Shown here piece by piece: positions 53,336 to 64,000 of a stretch of 64,000 nucleotides of DNA. The translations under genes were made by a program, and so were the position numbers. The notes under the pieces are model-generated. The model worked only from the letters and a program-made list of their open reading frames with translations, ran no database searches and had not been told where the DNA came from. The stretch is from Ophiodon elongatus. Taxonomy: Eukaryota > Chordata > Actinopteri > Perciformes > Hexagrammidae. Within the stretch, counting starts at the first letter, position 1. Each line of letters starts with the position of its first letter. Where the stretch lies: contig JACSYO010001311.1 in NCBI GenBank assembly GCA_016806645.1, forward strand, positions 295,001 to 359,000, written 5' to 3'.

Positions 53336-54289
53336 CCCATCCACCACCCCTCCAACTCACCCATATTTTCTTGCTTGTAATACATATTATTACTTTGAAC
53401 AGCGGTCGCTTGATATACTACATCATTTGCTCTGACCGGATGGAAAAACATCAACATTCAACATAACCGTGGTTTGCAGAAATGTATAATGCCAAAAAAA
53501 AATCCTGGCAACTGGGCTGCAGAAATCCAACTCTTCGCTGTCTAAAAAACCCCAGAAACACTATCATGCATTCGGTAAGAGCTCGCTGCAACGTCCTCCG
53601 GCTGTTTTTATTATGTTTTCCCAGGCTTTTTTGTTTGTATAAATAAATCAGATTTTCCTTGGAGGGTCGAGACCAGCGAGTACCGTTGGTCTACCACCAG
53701 GTCCAGGACCCTGGGAAAGCCTGTAAAGTCAACACGCAGGTAGGTTTACCTGGCCCTGTTCCCAGCCTCTGTCTCAATCATGCAAACACTCACACACCAG
53801 CATCAACACTTGGGGCTATACATGAGCCTCTGCGGAAGAGGGAGCAACCAGTGAAGGGTCAGGAACCACTGAAGGCTTCACATCCAGACACCAAAGACTG
53901 TCTGAGAGGTGGAAGACTCAAAGGTCTGAGGCTACTTAGACGATTACGTCTCCTCATTCATAATCACAATGGTCATACACAGGTCATAATTTCTGTTAAA
54001 CAAAGTATGACTTCAAATGGGAAATGTAATTACAATACTTTCACATTATTCGAATAACAATGTGACAAGTTAATTTGCAAGTTTAACATCTTCATCACAA
54101 CATCTGGACACATTGGATTTTTTGCTTTTTCATCAACCCGTGACTCACGTACTTGATGAATGTAAATTATAATCAGTGTAGTGTATTTTTCTTGTCACAC
54201 TGCTTTGCTCATCAAGAGATTATCCAGTCCATCACTGCAAGTGTACCTGCAGTTGGAAAGCCAATTTATCTTTTTTATTATCTCGATAA

Positions 54290-54520
54290 GACTAAGAGAG
54301 TTTACAGCCATGCTAGCAGCGACAATGCCCACAATGACAATGCTAACATGGTGATATTTAGCAGTTGTGATATTTACCCTATTCACCATCTTAGTTTAGC
54401 ATGTTAGCATGCTAACATTTGCTAATTAGCTCCAAACACAAAGTACGGCTGAGGTTGGTGGGAAAATCATACCAACCCAGTTTTGCAGGTGTTTGGTCAT
54501 TAAAGACATGAAAGACACAG
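54290..54520 (+). repeat. Dispersed repeat (TTAGCATGCTAACATTTGC family)
   Basis: ACAATGACAATGCTAACATG, then GTTAGCATGCTAACATTTGC and AACACAAAGTACGGCTGAGG, with TTTTGCAGGTGTTTGGTCAT, in the order typical of a very common teleost repeat. Confidence 0.65.
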
Positions 54521-54544
54521 CATGTAAAGATATAGTGGAGTAAT

Positions 54545-54880
54545 GTCTACCTGAGCAGAGACCGTGTTGCTATCAGAGTTTCGCTTTGTTGACATAGCCG
54601 GACCGGCCGCGCAATGCTTTTAGTGCATGTTAGTGCACGTGAACATGCCACACTGGTTAGCTCAGTGTCGCCGCTCTGCACTGCACTCAACCAACAGCGT
54701 CGTTGCAGAAGCGAAGCACCCACCCTCCGGTTCCTACACAGGTAAACACTGTTAGCTCTGCCGGCACTTTTGTCGTTGTTAGCGCTGTTAGCTGCAAGCT
54801 GCGTCGCCATGTTGAGAGTCACTGAGAGCCGTTGAGAGGCAGTAGAAAGGCTCTCAATCTCATATTATGCACCTTTAAAC
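54545..54880. repeat. Dispersed GTTAGCTGCAAGC repeat, copy 1
   Basis: Shares GTTAGCTGCAAGCTGC and CCATGTTGAGAG with 57600-57840, and AAAGGCTCTCAATCTC with 46738-46800. Confidence 0.5.
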
Positions 54881-55554
54881 AAAATATTGGACAAATTAAT
54901 ATTTTGACCTGAGGATGCCGATTATTGTAAAATCAAGGGATAATAAATCCTGATAAATCTTCTGGATACAAATAATCAAAAATATTTAACACGGTATTAC
55001 TCAAGGTTAAAAATTCAAACCAAATCAGCCAATTATAACTGTTTTAGGAGCTCAGTCTATTACTTTAAGCTACTGAGATGTCTAATCCAGGATTGACCTG
55101 GTTGTTAGTCTACCATACGCTATACCATTGGCTGTGTGTTGCGTTCCATACAGAATCTACAGTTATTTTCTTCGTTTGTAGAATAACAATCCATTTACTG
55201 GCTTTGCCGTGCATAAACAAAGTGAACAAAGTCTATTTCCAGTTTCACGAGTCTTAAAGCATGACAAAACAAACTGTTACTGCCACAGCGGTCAAAAACC
55301 CTTTGCCTTTCCGGGGTCATTCACCTGTCGACAACAGGGACTTTCTTTTCCTAAGCCCAGGATATTAGCACAGCAACACACAGAGGATACCAATTACATT
55401 CTGGTTATTCAAACCAAATATTTGGCTCTCACAATAACTACTTGACAATTCCCAACATTCGGGGAAATGCGTTAGATGCTGTAATGGTACATTTCATTTC
55501 TTAACAGGGACCACAGATGAAAGTTAGTTTCAGCTCTATCTGGTGCCATGAATT

Positions 55555-55700
55555 TATGGCGTGAGGGGCGTCCCGGGGGCCTGGTGGTAAAGCCCCGTAC
55601 CGTATAACCACAACATCCCCGGTTGAGTTGCAGATGGGGTAATTTGGGGCCCAAAAATGACGGAAAAAATATATTGCCCCTGTTAAATAACCAATAAATG
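55555..55700 (+). repeat. tRNA-derived SINE, degraded
   Basis: GGGGGCCTGGTGGTAAAGCC resembles an A box and GGTTGAGTTGC a decayed B box at typical spacing. The sequence then continues GGCCCAAAAATGACGG without a tRNA acceptor structure. Confidence 0.45.
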
Positions 55701-57680
55701 ATGGCAAACATTCGGGGTATACGAGCTGCTAAAGACATGGCAGGTTCTCATTTGCACAAAGTTAAATAATATCAACAACAAATGTCTCTCAGTTCATATC
55801 TACTTACCAAAGCCAGACATCATGCTTTGGCTTCAGAGCTATAAACTGCACATACAGTATATACAGTATAAGGGTGTGTGTGTGTTTATGCGCACTTTTG
55901 GTGCTGGGCCTGATTGCTCTACAGTGTGCCCGCATGCGGCAGACAATAACCGTCCACATGTGCTCTCTATTACATCCTCCTGTTTCTCCCTGAAGGCTGT
56001 AACACAGATATTTTATTTTTATGGGAATGCATGAAATCTGAATCACGTTTCCCAATCAGACCCAGGTGGAGCCGTGTAAACACAGCGCAGTAAAAATCAG
56101 AGAGGGAGGCGCACACGCATCCGTGCAGGCCAGCACACACACATACATGTAATTAAATGATCATGACTGCAAGAGAAAGACGTGGACAGAAAAAACAATC
56201 CTCCATTGTTTGAGTAAGATGTGACACCTGCTGAGAAGTGTTCCGGTCTACATGCTTAATTGTAGGATATCTTGAACCACATATGCACATGTAATGATAT
56301 ACAAGGCGCATTTATAGCGTAGCTCCATGATAGAGTGGATAAAAACAAGACTGCTGTGTAAGCAATAGTTTTACAGTAACATGAAACTACTTATTCTCCG
56401 TCTGGGCTGCAGCGCTTTAAATCCATCTGGTGAATCCTGTATTAAAGAAGAGGTAAAGGTTTGAGGTTTGTCTTTTTTTAACGCCGTGTAGTTGCTTTTG
56501 TTGAGGTTAGACAGTCTACAGCGGGAGCACACCTGCTGCAGCTAGGGGCCTATAATTACCTGAGGACATGAACTGTTCACACCGGTGTGCAGGTGCTTGT
56601 AAAGGCTACCAACTGATGCTTAGTGGCCACAAGGGAGAAAGAAAGTGAGAAACTGCAGTAGAGGCTGTTTTTCTTTTCTTTTTTTTTTTTTTATCTACCT
56701 GCAAAATCCACCAAAAATATTTTAGCTACGACTCGTCACCGTTCATCGTGAATATCGTGCGATGACGAATGGTCGTGTTTGTTATGTAAGGAGAGTAGCC
56801 TAAAATCTTTGACTGGAAATCCACTTGATTGAATCTCCAGACCCTGAACTTTACAGCTACACTGTCAGATTGGAAAAACACCGGTCCACGCCAAGAAGCT
56901 CTTTTTCCCCCCAAATACCCGTTAAAGCAGAGGTAAATCCTCTGCACGCTGCTCGAATCCAGAGCAATTTGTTTATTCGGCTAAGATTTTGAGTAAAGAG
57001 TTAAGTGCACCTACGCAAACTACGCATATTATGACTTAACAAATACTTGCAGTATGCAAACCACTCTTTCGAAGCGAAGGAGCTTTACTGTTGTTGACGA
57101 CAATGTCATATTGTTTTCTGCTCTATTCTGCATTACAATGTATTATCCGCTAAATGTGTTTAAAGTATGTGCGAGTAGTATTTTACTGTGGTTGAGGTGC
57201 AGCTAGTTTTAGCTACTTTATATACTGTGAAGTATTTTAGTCCAGTGGTTCACAAACTAAGGGTCAGGCAACTTCTAAAAGGTCAGAATATACATCTGAA
57301 GGGTCGTGAGATGATTAATGCAGCAGGAAAAACAAAAAGAAAACAGTCCTGCTACACAAATTTGTGTTCAGATTTGGGATTTTTCTCTAATCTTCGGTAT
57401 ATACATATAAAACGGATGGGCCCCAGCCAGTCACTGCTTTTCTTTATTGCTAATCACGAGCCAAAAAGGATGGAAATAATTGGTTTAGCATTTAAAAATG
57501 CATTTAAAAATGCATTTAAAAATGCATTTTATAAGTTTACGATGGGTTTCTAATCTTAGCTGACTGATAAACATTGAGTAGTGGAGTAAAAAGTACAATA
57601 TTTGTGGTGTGCGGCGTTTACGGCTGATAACGCCGTTGTGGTGGAAGCGTTGCCACCCTACAGTTAACCCCTCAGGTGAA

Positions 57681-57782
57681 CACCGTTAGCTCTGTCTGTT
57701 AGCACCGCTGCCGTTAGCACCGTTAGCTCTGTCTGTTAGCACCGCTGCCGTTAGCACCGTTAGCTCTGTCTGTTAGCACCGC
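57681..57782. repeat. 37-bp tandem repeat, about 2.8 copies
   Basis: Units begin CACCGTTAGCTCTGTCTGTT at 57681, 57718 and 57755 and are almost identical. The array sits inside a GTTAGC-rich dispersed repeat (57600-57840). Confidence 0.9.
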
Positions 57783-57964
57783 TAGCTGCAAGCCGCCGGT
57801 TCAGCCATCTCCACGTTGAGAGCTGTGTGGAGTCCATCGATATGCTCTGAATAACTACAGTACTTGAATGAATATTTTGTCAGTTTCCACCACTGAAAAC
57901 GCACAACTCCGGTGCACAGGCAATCAGATAAAGAAAACAACAGCGCAGATAACAACTCCATAAA

Positions 57965-58125
57965 AAGGCCTTCGTAGCCTCGTAGTTGCAGCGCATACCA
58001 CATTACAGCGACGTCCCGGGTTCGATTCCAGCATCGGGACCGTTGTTGCGTCTCTCCCTGCCCCGATTTCCAATCTGTGTCTCTACTTCTACGTCTTCTA
58101 AATCTTTATAAAAAGCCAATGTTGT
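57965..58125 (+). repeat. tRNA-derived SINE
   Basis: A clear B box GGGTTCGATTCC at 58018-58029 with an A-box-like TAGCCTCGTAGTTGCAGCGC upstream. A pyrimidine-rich body follows (GTTGCGTCTCTCCCTGCCCC), with TTTATAAAAAGCC at the end. Confidence 0.65.
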
Positions 58126-58524
58126 CCATATCGAGCCTTGATAAGGCAGCAGTAGCATGTCATTCGCTGTCCAGGCTGTCATTTGTACGCAGTGGCAGTA
58201 CTGCACGTCTGCAGCACGTCACGAGGACCTTTAGATGTTGAAATATTGCCTCAGATCTCAACCCTCACAGCCTGTAATTATGGAGGACGGGGGGGGACAG
58301 AGAGACAGCGAGGTGGAGAGACGAACAGAAAAACAAATGAGACTGCCACTTGTAAACAGGAGAGAAGAGAGAATGGCTGCGGCCACATGTGCAAACACAG
58401 AGGAGGATTTTAGGCACTGACTGCTGTCTGTTAATGAGCATGTGCATCTATCGTCCAGCTTCTCTACAATTATTTTGTTTTCGTGATTCGAACAGCCTTC
58501 TCTGGATCAAAGCAGCAACCTCAT

Positions 58525-59310
58525 ATTAGAGGGGACATATGATGAAAAACTCACTTTTTTTTTTTAAGACAACCCAGTCAGGGTTTTTTTTTGTGGGCTG
58601 TCTAGATCAGAAAACATGTGACTCAACAGGCCAATCGGATTTGGATCCCCTTTCAATGTCACATGCAGGCTCATTAGGAAATACCGCCACCGGCTTGAGA
58701 ACTACCTTTGCAAAGGTGAGCCATATTTATTAAATTCAACAAAATTTAACAACAGATAATGCTTCATTTGCATATTTAAACATAACATTTCAGAAAACTT
58801 GTAATATAAAAGATAATTGTCTTAATGTAAGTAATCAACTGGGGAAGTTTCATGGTGATGTCTTTTAGTTCATTTCTTTACCCTATTCACCTGTACTTTC
58901 TTCAAAATGTATGTCACTTTACAAAAAATATATTTTAAGGCCATTTTCTGAGTTTTTTCTCAGACTCTGAGCCAGAAATCTCCACTTCAGTAGAGCCTGA
59001 TTTATAGAACATTTTGTTCCTAAAAACATGGAGACAATTGTTGTTTTTTTCCGACTGTTGACAGTATTGTCTGATTTATGGAGTGATACAGAGAGGTATC
59101 CAAAAACCGTTGACTCTGACATGTCAACAAAATGAAACAAGAATTTTGAACCAGACTTTATCCAATGTTCAGATTTCTGATCTTGAAATGTATTAAATTA
59201 GCACATATTTAATCAAATAATGTGTAATTCGCAAATTTAAACATAATATTTCAACTATTTAACTGGGGAAGTTACATGGTAATATCTATAAGTTCCATTT
59301 TTTGCCCTGT
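58525..59310 (+). repeat. Dispersed repeat, copy A (GGGGACATATGATGAAAAAC family)
   Basis: Begins GAGGGGACATATGATGAAAA and includes CAGGCCAATCGGATTTGGAT, AAAAACATGGAGACAATTG and TTGTCTGATTTATGGAGTGA. A partial internal repeat (AACTGGGGAAGTT) recurs at about 58840 and 59264. A reversed partial copy is at 60481-60810. Confidence 0.65.
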
Positions 59311-59639
59311 TCACCTGTAGTGGTCCGTCTAACTTCCTAAAAATGGAAAAGTTTCACAGAACAAATGTAATTTTTGTCATATTTCTTGTCACTAGAGCTC
59401 AATCGTCGTCCCACCTCTGGTTTTTGGACGCAGACCTCAAGTAAAAAAAGTAATTCAAGCTCAGACATAAGAGGGGCCGGTGCAAGTCTGCCTTAGGCTA
59501 CGCGAGTAACCTAATCCCCCCTCGAATGATGGTGATGAGTGGGGTGCTGGTTTGGGCAGGGTCGAAGTTCAAGCACGTGCGGGATACAAAGTCAACAGCG
59601 CAGTATTTAAGGGATGATGTTCCCTGAAATGCCTCTATT

Positions 59640-59910
59640 TATACCAAATTACAGCATGCACCCTCAGCTAGCGAGCGCGCAGCTGGTTTTCTCTTGCCAA
59701 GGGGCATTGATTCGAAAACACGTCCAATCAAACGACGTCTGCGTTGAGTTACAGCTGAGCTAAGTCAGCGCCGGGCACCGTGTTTTGAATGTGGGGCTGA
59801 AATTACAGCCTCTGCTGCGGTGCGTGATTAAGGCCCGCATACGTGAGGATGTCAGTCAGCCTCCAAGCTGTGGAGGGAAAGGGTCACTAATTGAAATGAC
59901 ATGTCAGAGA
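59640..59910. other. Unique GC-moderate block, possible regulatory element
   Basis: Non-repetitive sequence between repeats. It has a TGACATGTCA palindrome at about 59897-59906 and E-box-like CAGCTG. No gene is seen, and the call is only that it looks unique. Confidence 0.2.
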
Positions 59911-59960
59911 GATGCAGTGATAACACACTTCTAATGTGGTTCCTCTATACTCTCTCTGTG

Positions 59961-60030
59961 CGTGTGTGTGCGTGTGTGTGCGTGTGTGTGCGTGTGTGTG
60001 CGTGTGTGTGCGTGTGTGTGCGTGTGCGTG
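59961..60030. repeat. (CGTGTGTGTG)n tandem repeat
   Basis: A 10-bp unit, about seven copies. Confidence 0.93.
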
Positions 60031-60480
60031 CATCAAATATCAAGTTACAGCCAGATAATGGAGCGATGGCGTGGGATCAAATCCCCCCTCGAAAACGTTG
60101 TCTCCCTCTCTGTTTTCCAACTGTCTGGACAACACTGAGTGTGAGTACATTATCCACCGCAGGCATTTCATATATTTCCCTGTCACAAGCAATAAATCCT
60201 CCGTCCTGCCTTGACAAAGAGCTTATTTACCCATGATAAAGATGGTTTCCTATTTACGCATCCAGCCCAGAGAGCACGCTACCAAAAAAGGAACAATACA
60301 ACACCCGAATGCTGATAGAGACCTCTTACGCAATATTGTAGATGTAAATAGTTTTAAAACTTTTTAAAAACTAATAGATAGCAACATAAGATGGATGATG
60401 AGATGAAGTCTACCTACGGGTACAAATAAAAGTAACCTAACGTAAAACTTCCCCAGATGATGACTCACATTGACAATTAT

Positions 60481-60810
60481 TTTATTGTATTACAAGGTTT
60501 CTTAAATTGTGTTTAAATATTTAAATGAGGCAAAAAAGAGTCAAAGGTTTTTACAGAGGGGTTTTTTAGATAACTCTTTGTATCACTCCATAAATCAGAC
60601 AATATTGTCAACAGCCATAAAAAAACAAAAATAATTGTCTCCATGTTTTTAGGGATAAAATGTTCTATAAATCAGACTGTGAACGAAATATGAACAAACC
60701 CCTGAGTAAAAACCTCCAGAATATAGTGTAACATAACCTAAACGTGAAGTTTTCTGAAACGTAATGTTTAAATATGCAAATGAGACGTCATCTAATGTTA
60801 ACATTTGGTG
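60481..60810 (-). repeat. Dispersed repeat, copy B (inverted)
   Basis: The reverse complement matches 58740-59130, including TTTATAGAACATTTT, AAAAACATGGAGACAATT and TGTCTGATTTATGGAGTGAT. Confidence 0.7.
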
Positions 60811-61384
60811 AATTTAGGAGAAATCTACAGACGCAAACAGACGAAGTAGTAAAATAAACATCTAAATGTGTATTCTGGATGTTTTCTTTCCGGACGCTAA
60901 ATAGATGAACATTTCCTCGTTACCAGTGCAAGAGGTGTATTCTATCTAAAGACTATTTTTACGGTCAGCAATCACAAAAAAAAAAAAACTATTTGCATTT
61001 GATTGCAATTATTTAAAATTGGGGAAATAATCTTATTGGAGCGGCTGGAAACAACAAGTGTCTAAAATTGAATGTGTCCAGATATAAAACCAATTACTGT
61101 GGTTTCTCACACACACACACACCTACACACAGCCACCTGACCTCAGGATCACCTTGACCTCTCTTTAACAATTACCCCATTGATCAGCGCCGCCTCTCCC
61201 GAGTCCGACAAATGTCAGAGCTCTGAGCTCATTCGTATTCTCAACCCTTCGGAGTCGAGTTGAGTTACCAAATAACTTCAACGAGGTAGAAAAGAGGCCT
61301 CTGTGTGGAACATCCATCGCTCACATACCGCAGGTGGACACCTACACACCACCTACGTAACACCTACACTATATAGCACTGAGG

Positions 61385-61387
<3 letters not shown>

Positions 61388-61418
<31 letters not shown>
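61388..61418. repeat. (CA)n microsatellite
   Basis: About 15 CA units. Confidence 0.93.
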
Positions 61419-61420
<2 letters not shown>

Positions 61421-61647
61421 CACAAAAGCAGGACATGCACTGCAGGGACGGAAATCTTTTTCAGGGCTGTAACTTGAGTATTCGACATTTCATCAGCTGA
61501 CCACAGCGAACCATAAATGAGTCAGTTTTCCAAAACACAAGTCCTGACTACCCCGCCACAATAAAGCAAACAAAAAAATGTGTGGGAGCTTGTTGCAAGG
61601 CATTCAAATCATCCTTTTAACGGTCGTTACACTTCTTCTGTCGCTTG

Positions 61648-61651
<4 letters not shown>

Positions 61652-61682
<31 letters not shown>
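61652..61682. repeat. Poly(A) tract of 31 bases
   Basis: An uninterrupted A run. It could mark the 3' end of a retroposed copy, but no parent gene is recognisable upstream. Confidence 0.9.
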
Positions 61683-61683
<1 letters not shown>

Positions 61684-62283
61684 CAGAGCTTGAGCCGCTC
61701 TGCACAATCGAGAGACATTTGTGTGATTCAGTAAACACTCCAACCTCCAGACGGAATTACACTTAAATACTTAAACTTAAAGGAATGCGCTGAACTTCAT
61801 GCATCTAGACAATAAAAAGATTATTCTTGAAAAGGTTGTAGAAATAAGGCTTCAGTTCAGTTTTTGATGACATTTAGAGGGAGACGCTTCCTTTCCTTCA
61901 TATTCTTTTTCCTCAACCCGGATTATATTCTGGAGTGAAAAGAGTGTTTGAATGAAGGAACGGGCCTCAATCCCATCCAACCATATAGGCGTGTGACGGC
62001 CTCAGTTTGAAACAGCTGGATTCTGCAGCAGAGCAGGGAGCCGTTTGAATCCGGCTCTCCGCTGCCATGCAAACGGCAGCTAGACTTCACACAAAAGGTA
62101 CACGGAGTTTAAAACATGCAGCTGAGGCTCCCAGTACCAAATACCCCGAGGAAACTTTGAGGCTCTCTCGTAGGCTTCGAGAGAGGTCGTCAGAGCTTAA
62201 AGTTCCGAACTTCACGGTCCAAACGATGATATAAAAGCTGGAAAGAGTGGCGGTGAAAAGTGCGAGATTAAAGGGTGACTTAC

Positions 62284-62480
62284 TTTTAAGATGTCTTATC
62301 CTTTCAGACCATTTGTTCAGAGATGGTTTGTAGATTATTCCAGTTACAACGCGAGCCCCTTCTCTCTCTCCCAGTCCGTCAGATGCTCTCTGGGCTGATG
62401 TAAGACACCTCTGCTCATAGGAAAAAAAGAGAGGGAGAGGAGAGAGAGCGAGAGGGGGAGAGCGAGCGAGAGAGAGAGAG
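62284..62480 (-). other. ddr2: Candidate ddr2 non-coding first exon
   Basis: On the minus strand a pyrimidine-rich (CT)n stretch (about 62425-62500) is followed by moderately GC-rich sequence. It ends at a consensus donor AAAA|GTAAGT (62283-62282). The acceptor in front of the ddr2 ATG requires such an upstream exon. The 5' boundary is a guess. Confidence 0.25.
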
Positions 62481-63924
62481 AGAGAGAAGAGGGGGAGGCA
62501 GAAAAAGAAAAAAAAAAAAACTTCACATTCTGTGGATTCTTGGGAGAGTGCCAAAGTCCCAGAATTCCACATGCCATACATAAGGTTTCAATTAAGGCCG
62601 AATCCAACGCTCAAATCAGAAAGCTTTCCTCCTCCTGAAAGGAGCCTTTCTTTTGACAGCTAGAGGCTGAAACACCCGTAACTCAAGGTGACGGTTGTGC
62701 TGCCGTCCTCTCAGCTCATCGTTTTTATCACGTTTAGAGAACTTAAAAGTGTTACTGGGTTACAGTTGTTTGTTTTTGTTTTTTTGTTTGTTTTTGTTTT
62801 TTTTAAATCGAGCATGCATTTTTAGTTTAGACTGTTGAAAGTGCATGACGTTAATATCAAATCATACTTTAGATCTTTTACTGATCTTTGGATCTTGAAT
62901 ACCCAAGAAGCAACTTTTTCTTTTTTTTTTTTTTTTTTTAAGGAGTTTTAGGGTCAGGAAAAAAGGAAAACAATGAGAGGAGGAAGATTTTTTTTTTTTA
63001 TTATTATTTTGCATTTTGAGAATGGAAACATGTGGAAATTCAGCATTTGTGCCAACGCTAGTAGTTTGATGAATTCTCAAAAGTTTGGCGTTTACTCTTA
63101 AAATCTTAACTATTCTTGACAATCAACATTTTCTTTCTTTTTTAAATCTGCCTCCTCTCATTATTTCCCTTTCTGGCCCAAAAACTCATCCGGTACTTTA
63201 ACGCAGCAGTTTGTCACCTTGATTGTGAAACCAGATCCACGAAGAGCGTGAGTCAGGTGTCAGAGAGAGGTTGCGTGTGGCGTCGCTGATGTGGCCTGAA
63301 CCGGTAAACGGTTATAAAACGTTTATTAGGGAACGAGAAGGTTTCATTCAAAGATACTGTTTTTTTTCTTGTTTGATAAGAACATTTTTTTTGGCTTTTT
63401 GTCGAAAGAACCGGGGAGATGTTAACTTCTTGGTCTACAAAAATACATCATCCCATTGTGTGTCGTGCAAAAGCATGCTGGCACACTTTACTTCACATTA
63501 TGCTCGCTTCACTGTGAGCATGTTGCCATGATAGAGTTGCATTTAGCTAAAGGCCAGCCTCACGCAGCCCGCTGTGGACTGAACACAATTGAGCCCTCGT
63601 GCAACTTTCACTTTCTGTACATTAAATATGTACAAAGATCCACGTGCAGACTAGGAGGCCGTCGGAAAGGAGCCACAAAGAATATTTCTTGAATAGCTGC
63701 AGCAGCGTTGCATGCTCTGGCTCATCTTAAACAGAAACCATGTGCTGGAAACTCTGATTCAAGACACCAGGAGCTATAATGCATAAAACACAGCCTGCAG
63801 ACACAGACCAGTTAAACTCACACGCCGACACGTCGCTCGCTGATCTGTCAGAAAACGAGTTGATACTCATTTCTGAAGGCAATGTTCTTTTTAAGAGACC
63901 GTAAAGCAAATATGTAGCCTGTAT

Positions 63925-63925
<1 letters not shown>

Positions 63926-64000
<75 letters not shown>
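63926..64000. repeat. (CA)n microsatellite at window end
   Basis: At least 37 CA units, continuing past the right edge. Confidence 0.97.

Larger units (their letters stand above)
45420..64000. other. Non-coding region upstream of the ddr2 start codon
   Basis: About 18.5 kb in which I can support no coding exon. It should hold ddr2 5' non-coding exon(s) and promoter plus introns or intergenic DNA. Repeats are listed separately. A possible leader exon is at about 62284-62480. Confidence 0.5.

Noticed and set aside
53659..54057. 132-codon plus-strand ORF
   Set aside because: No recognisable domain, low-complexity composition, no splice or promoter context, and it runs into a repeat-rich stretch.
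58010..58040. tRNA gene suggested by a GGGTTCGATTCC B box
   Set aside because: No acceptor-stem pairing, and the body continues as a SINE. It is treated as tRNA-derived.

Overview
This is a vertebrate nuclear window, almost certainly from a ray-finned (teleost) fish. It has intron-containing genes with canonical GT-AG splicing, very frequent (CA)n/(GT)n and (TA)n microsatellites, tRNA-derived SINEs, LINE 3' tails and short non-autonomous DNA transposons of types common in teleosts. There is no sign of prokaryotic or viral gene organisation.

Layout. At the left edge on the plus strand are the last three coding exons of a class I cytokine receptor, best matched to il23r (485-1347). A tandem-repeat-rich intergenic stretch follows (about 2.1-4.9 kb). 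On the minus strand serbp1 is complete in nine coding exons (13335 to 6831, 410 codons plus stop) with a CpG-rich promoter. A 3.4 kb intergenic stretch carries a TTAA-flanked MITE and long (TA)n tracts, and ends at an unrecognised single-exon plus-strand reading frame with a membrane segment and a run of 15 glutamates (17059-17505). Next on the minus strand is hsd17b7 (21765 to 17736, nine exons), which has a one-base frameshift, a net 32-base deletion and loss of the catalytic tyrosine. Next is ddr2 (45385 to 24523, 16 coding exons, 860 codons plus stop), an intact collagen-receptor tyrosine kinase. The right 18.5 kb has no coding exon that I can support. It holds repeats and probably the 5' non-coding part of ddr2.

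The genes do not form a pathway. IL-23 receptor is an immune cytokine receptor, SERBP1 a ribosome and mRNA-binding protein, HSD17B7 a sterol/steroid 3-keto and 17-keto reductase, and DDR2 a fibrillar-collagen receptor. The order is informative: il23r next to serbp1 matches human 1p31, and hsd17b7 next to ddr2 matches human 1q23, so the window joins two blocks that are far apart on human chromosome 1.

Exon coordinates were worked out by hand from splice sites, reading-frame phase and resemblance to the human proteins as I know them. No alignment or database search was run. I found no novel multi-gene system. The points most worth a second look are the damaged hsd17b7 behind an intact-looking sterol-type promoter, the microsatellites that form or abut ddr2 splice signals, the unrecognised glutamate-run membrane protein, and an 87-base ddr2 intron that is open in frame.
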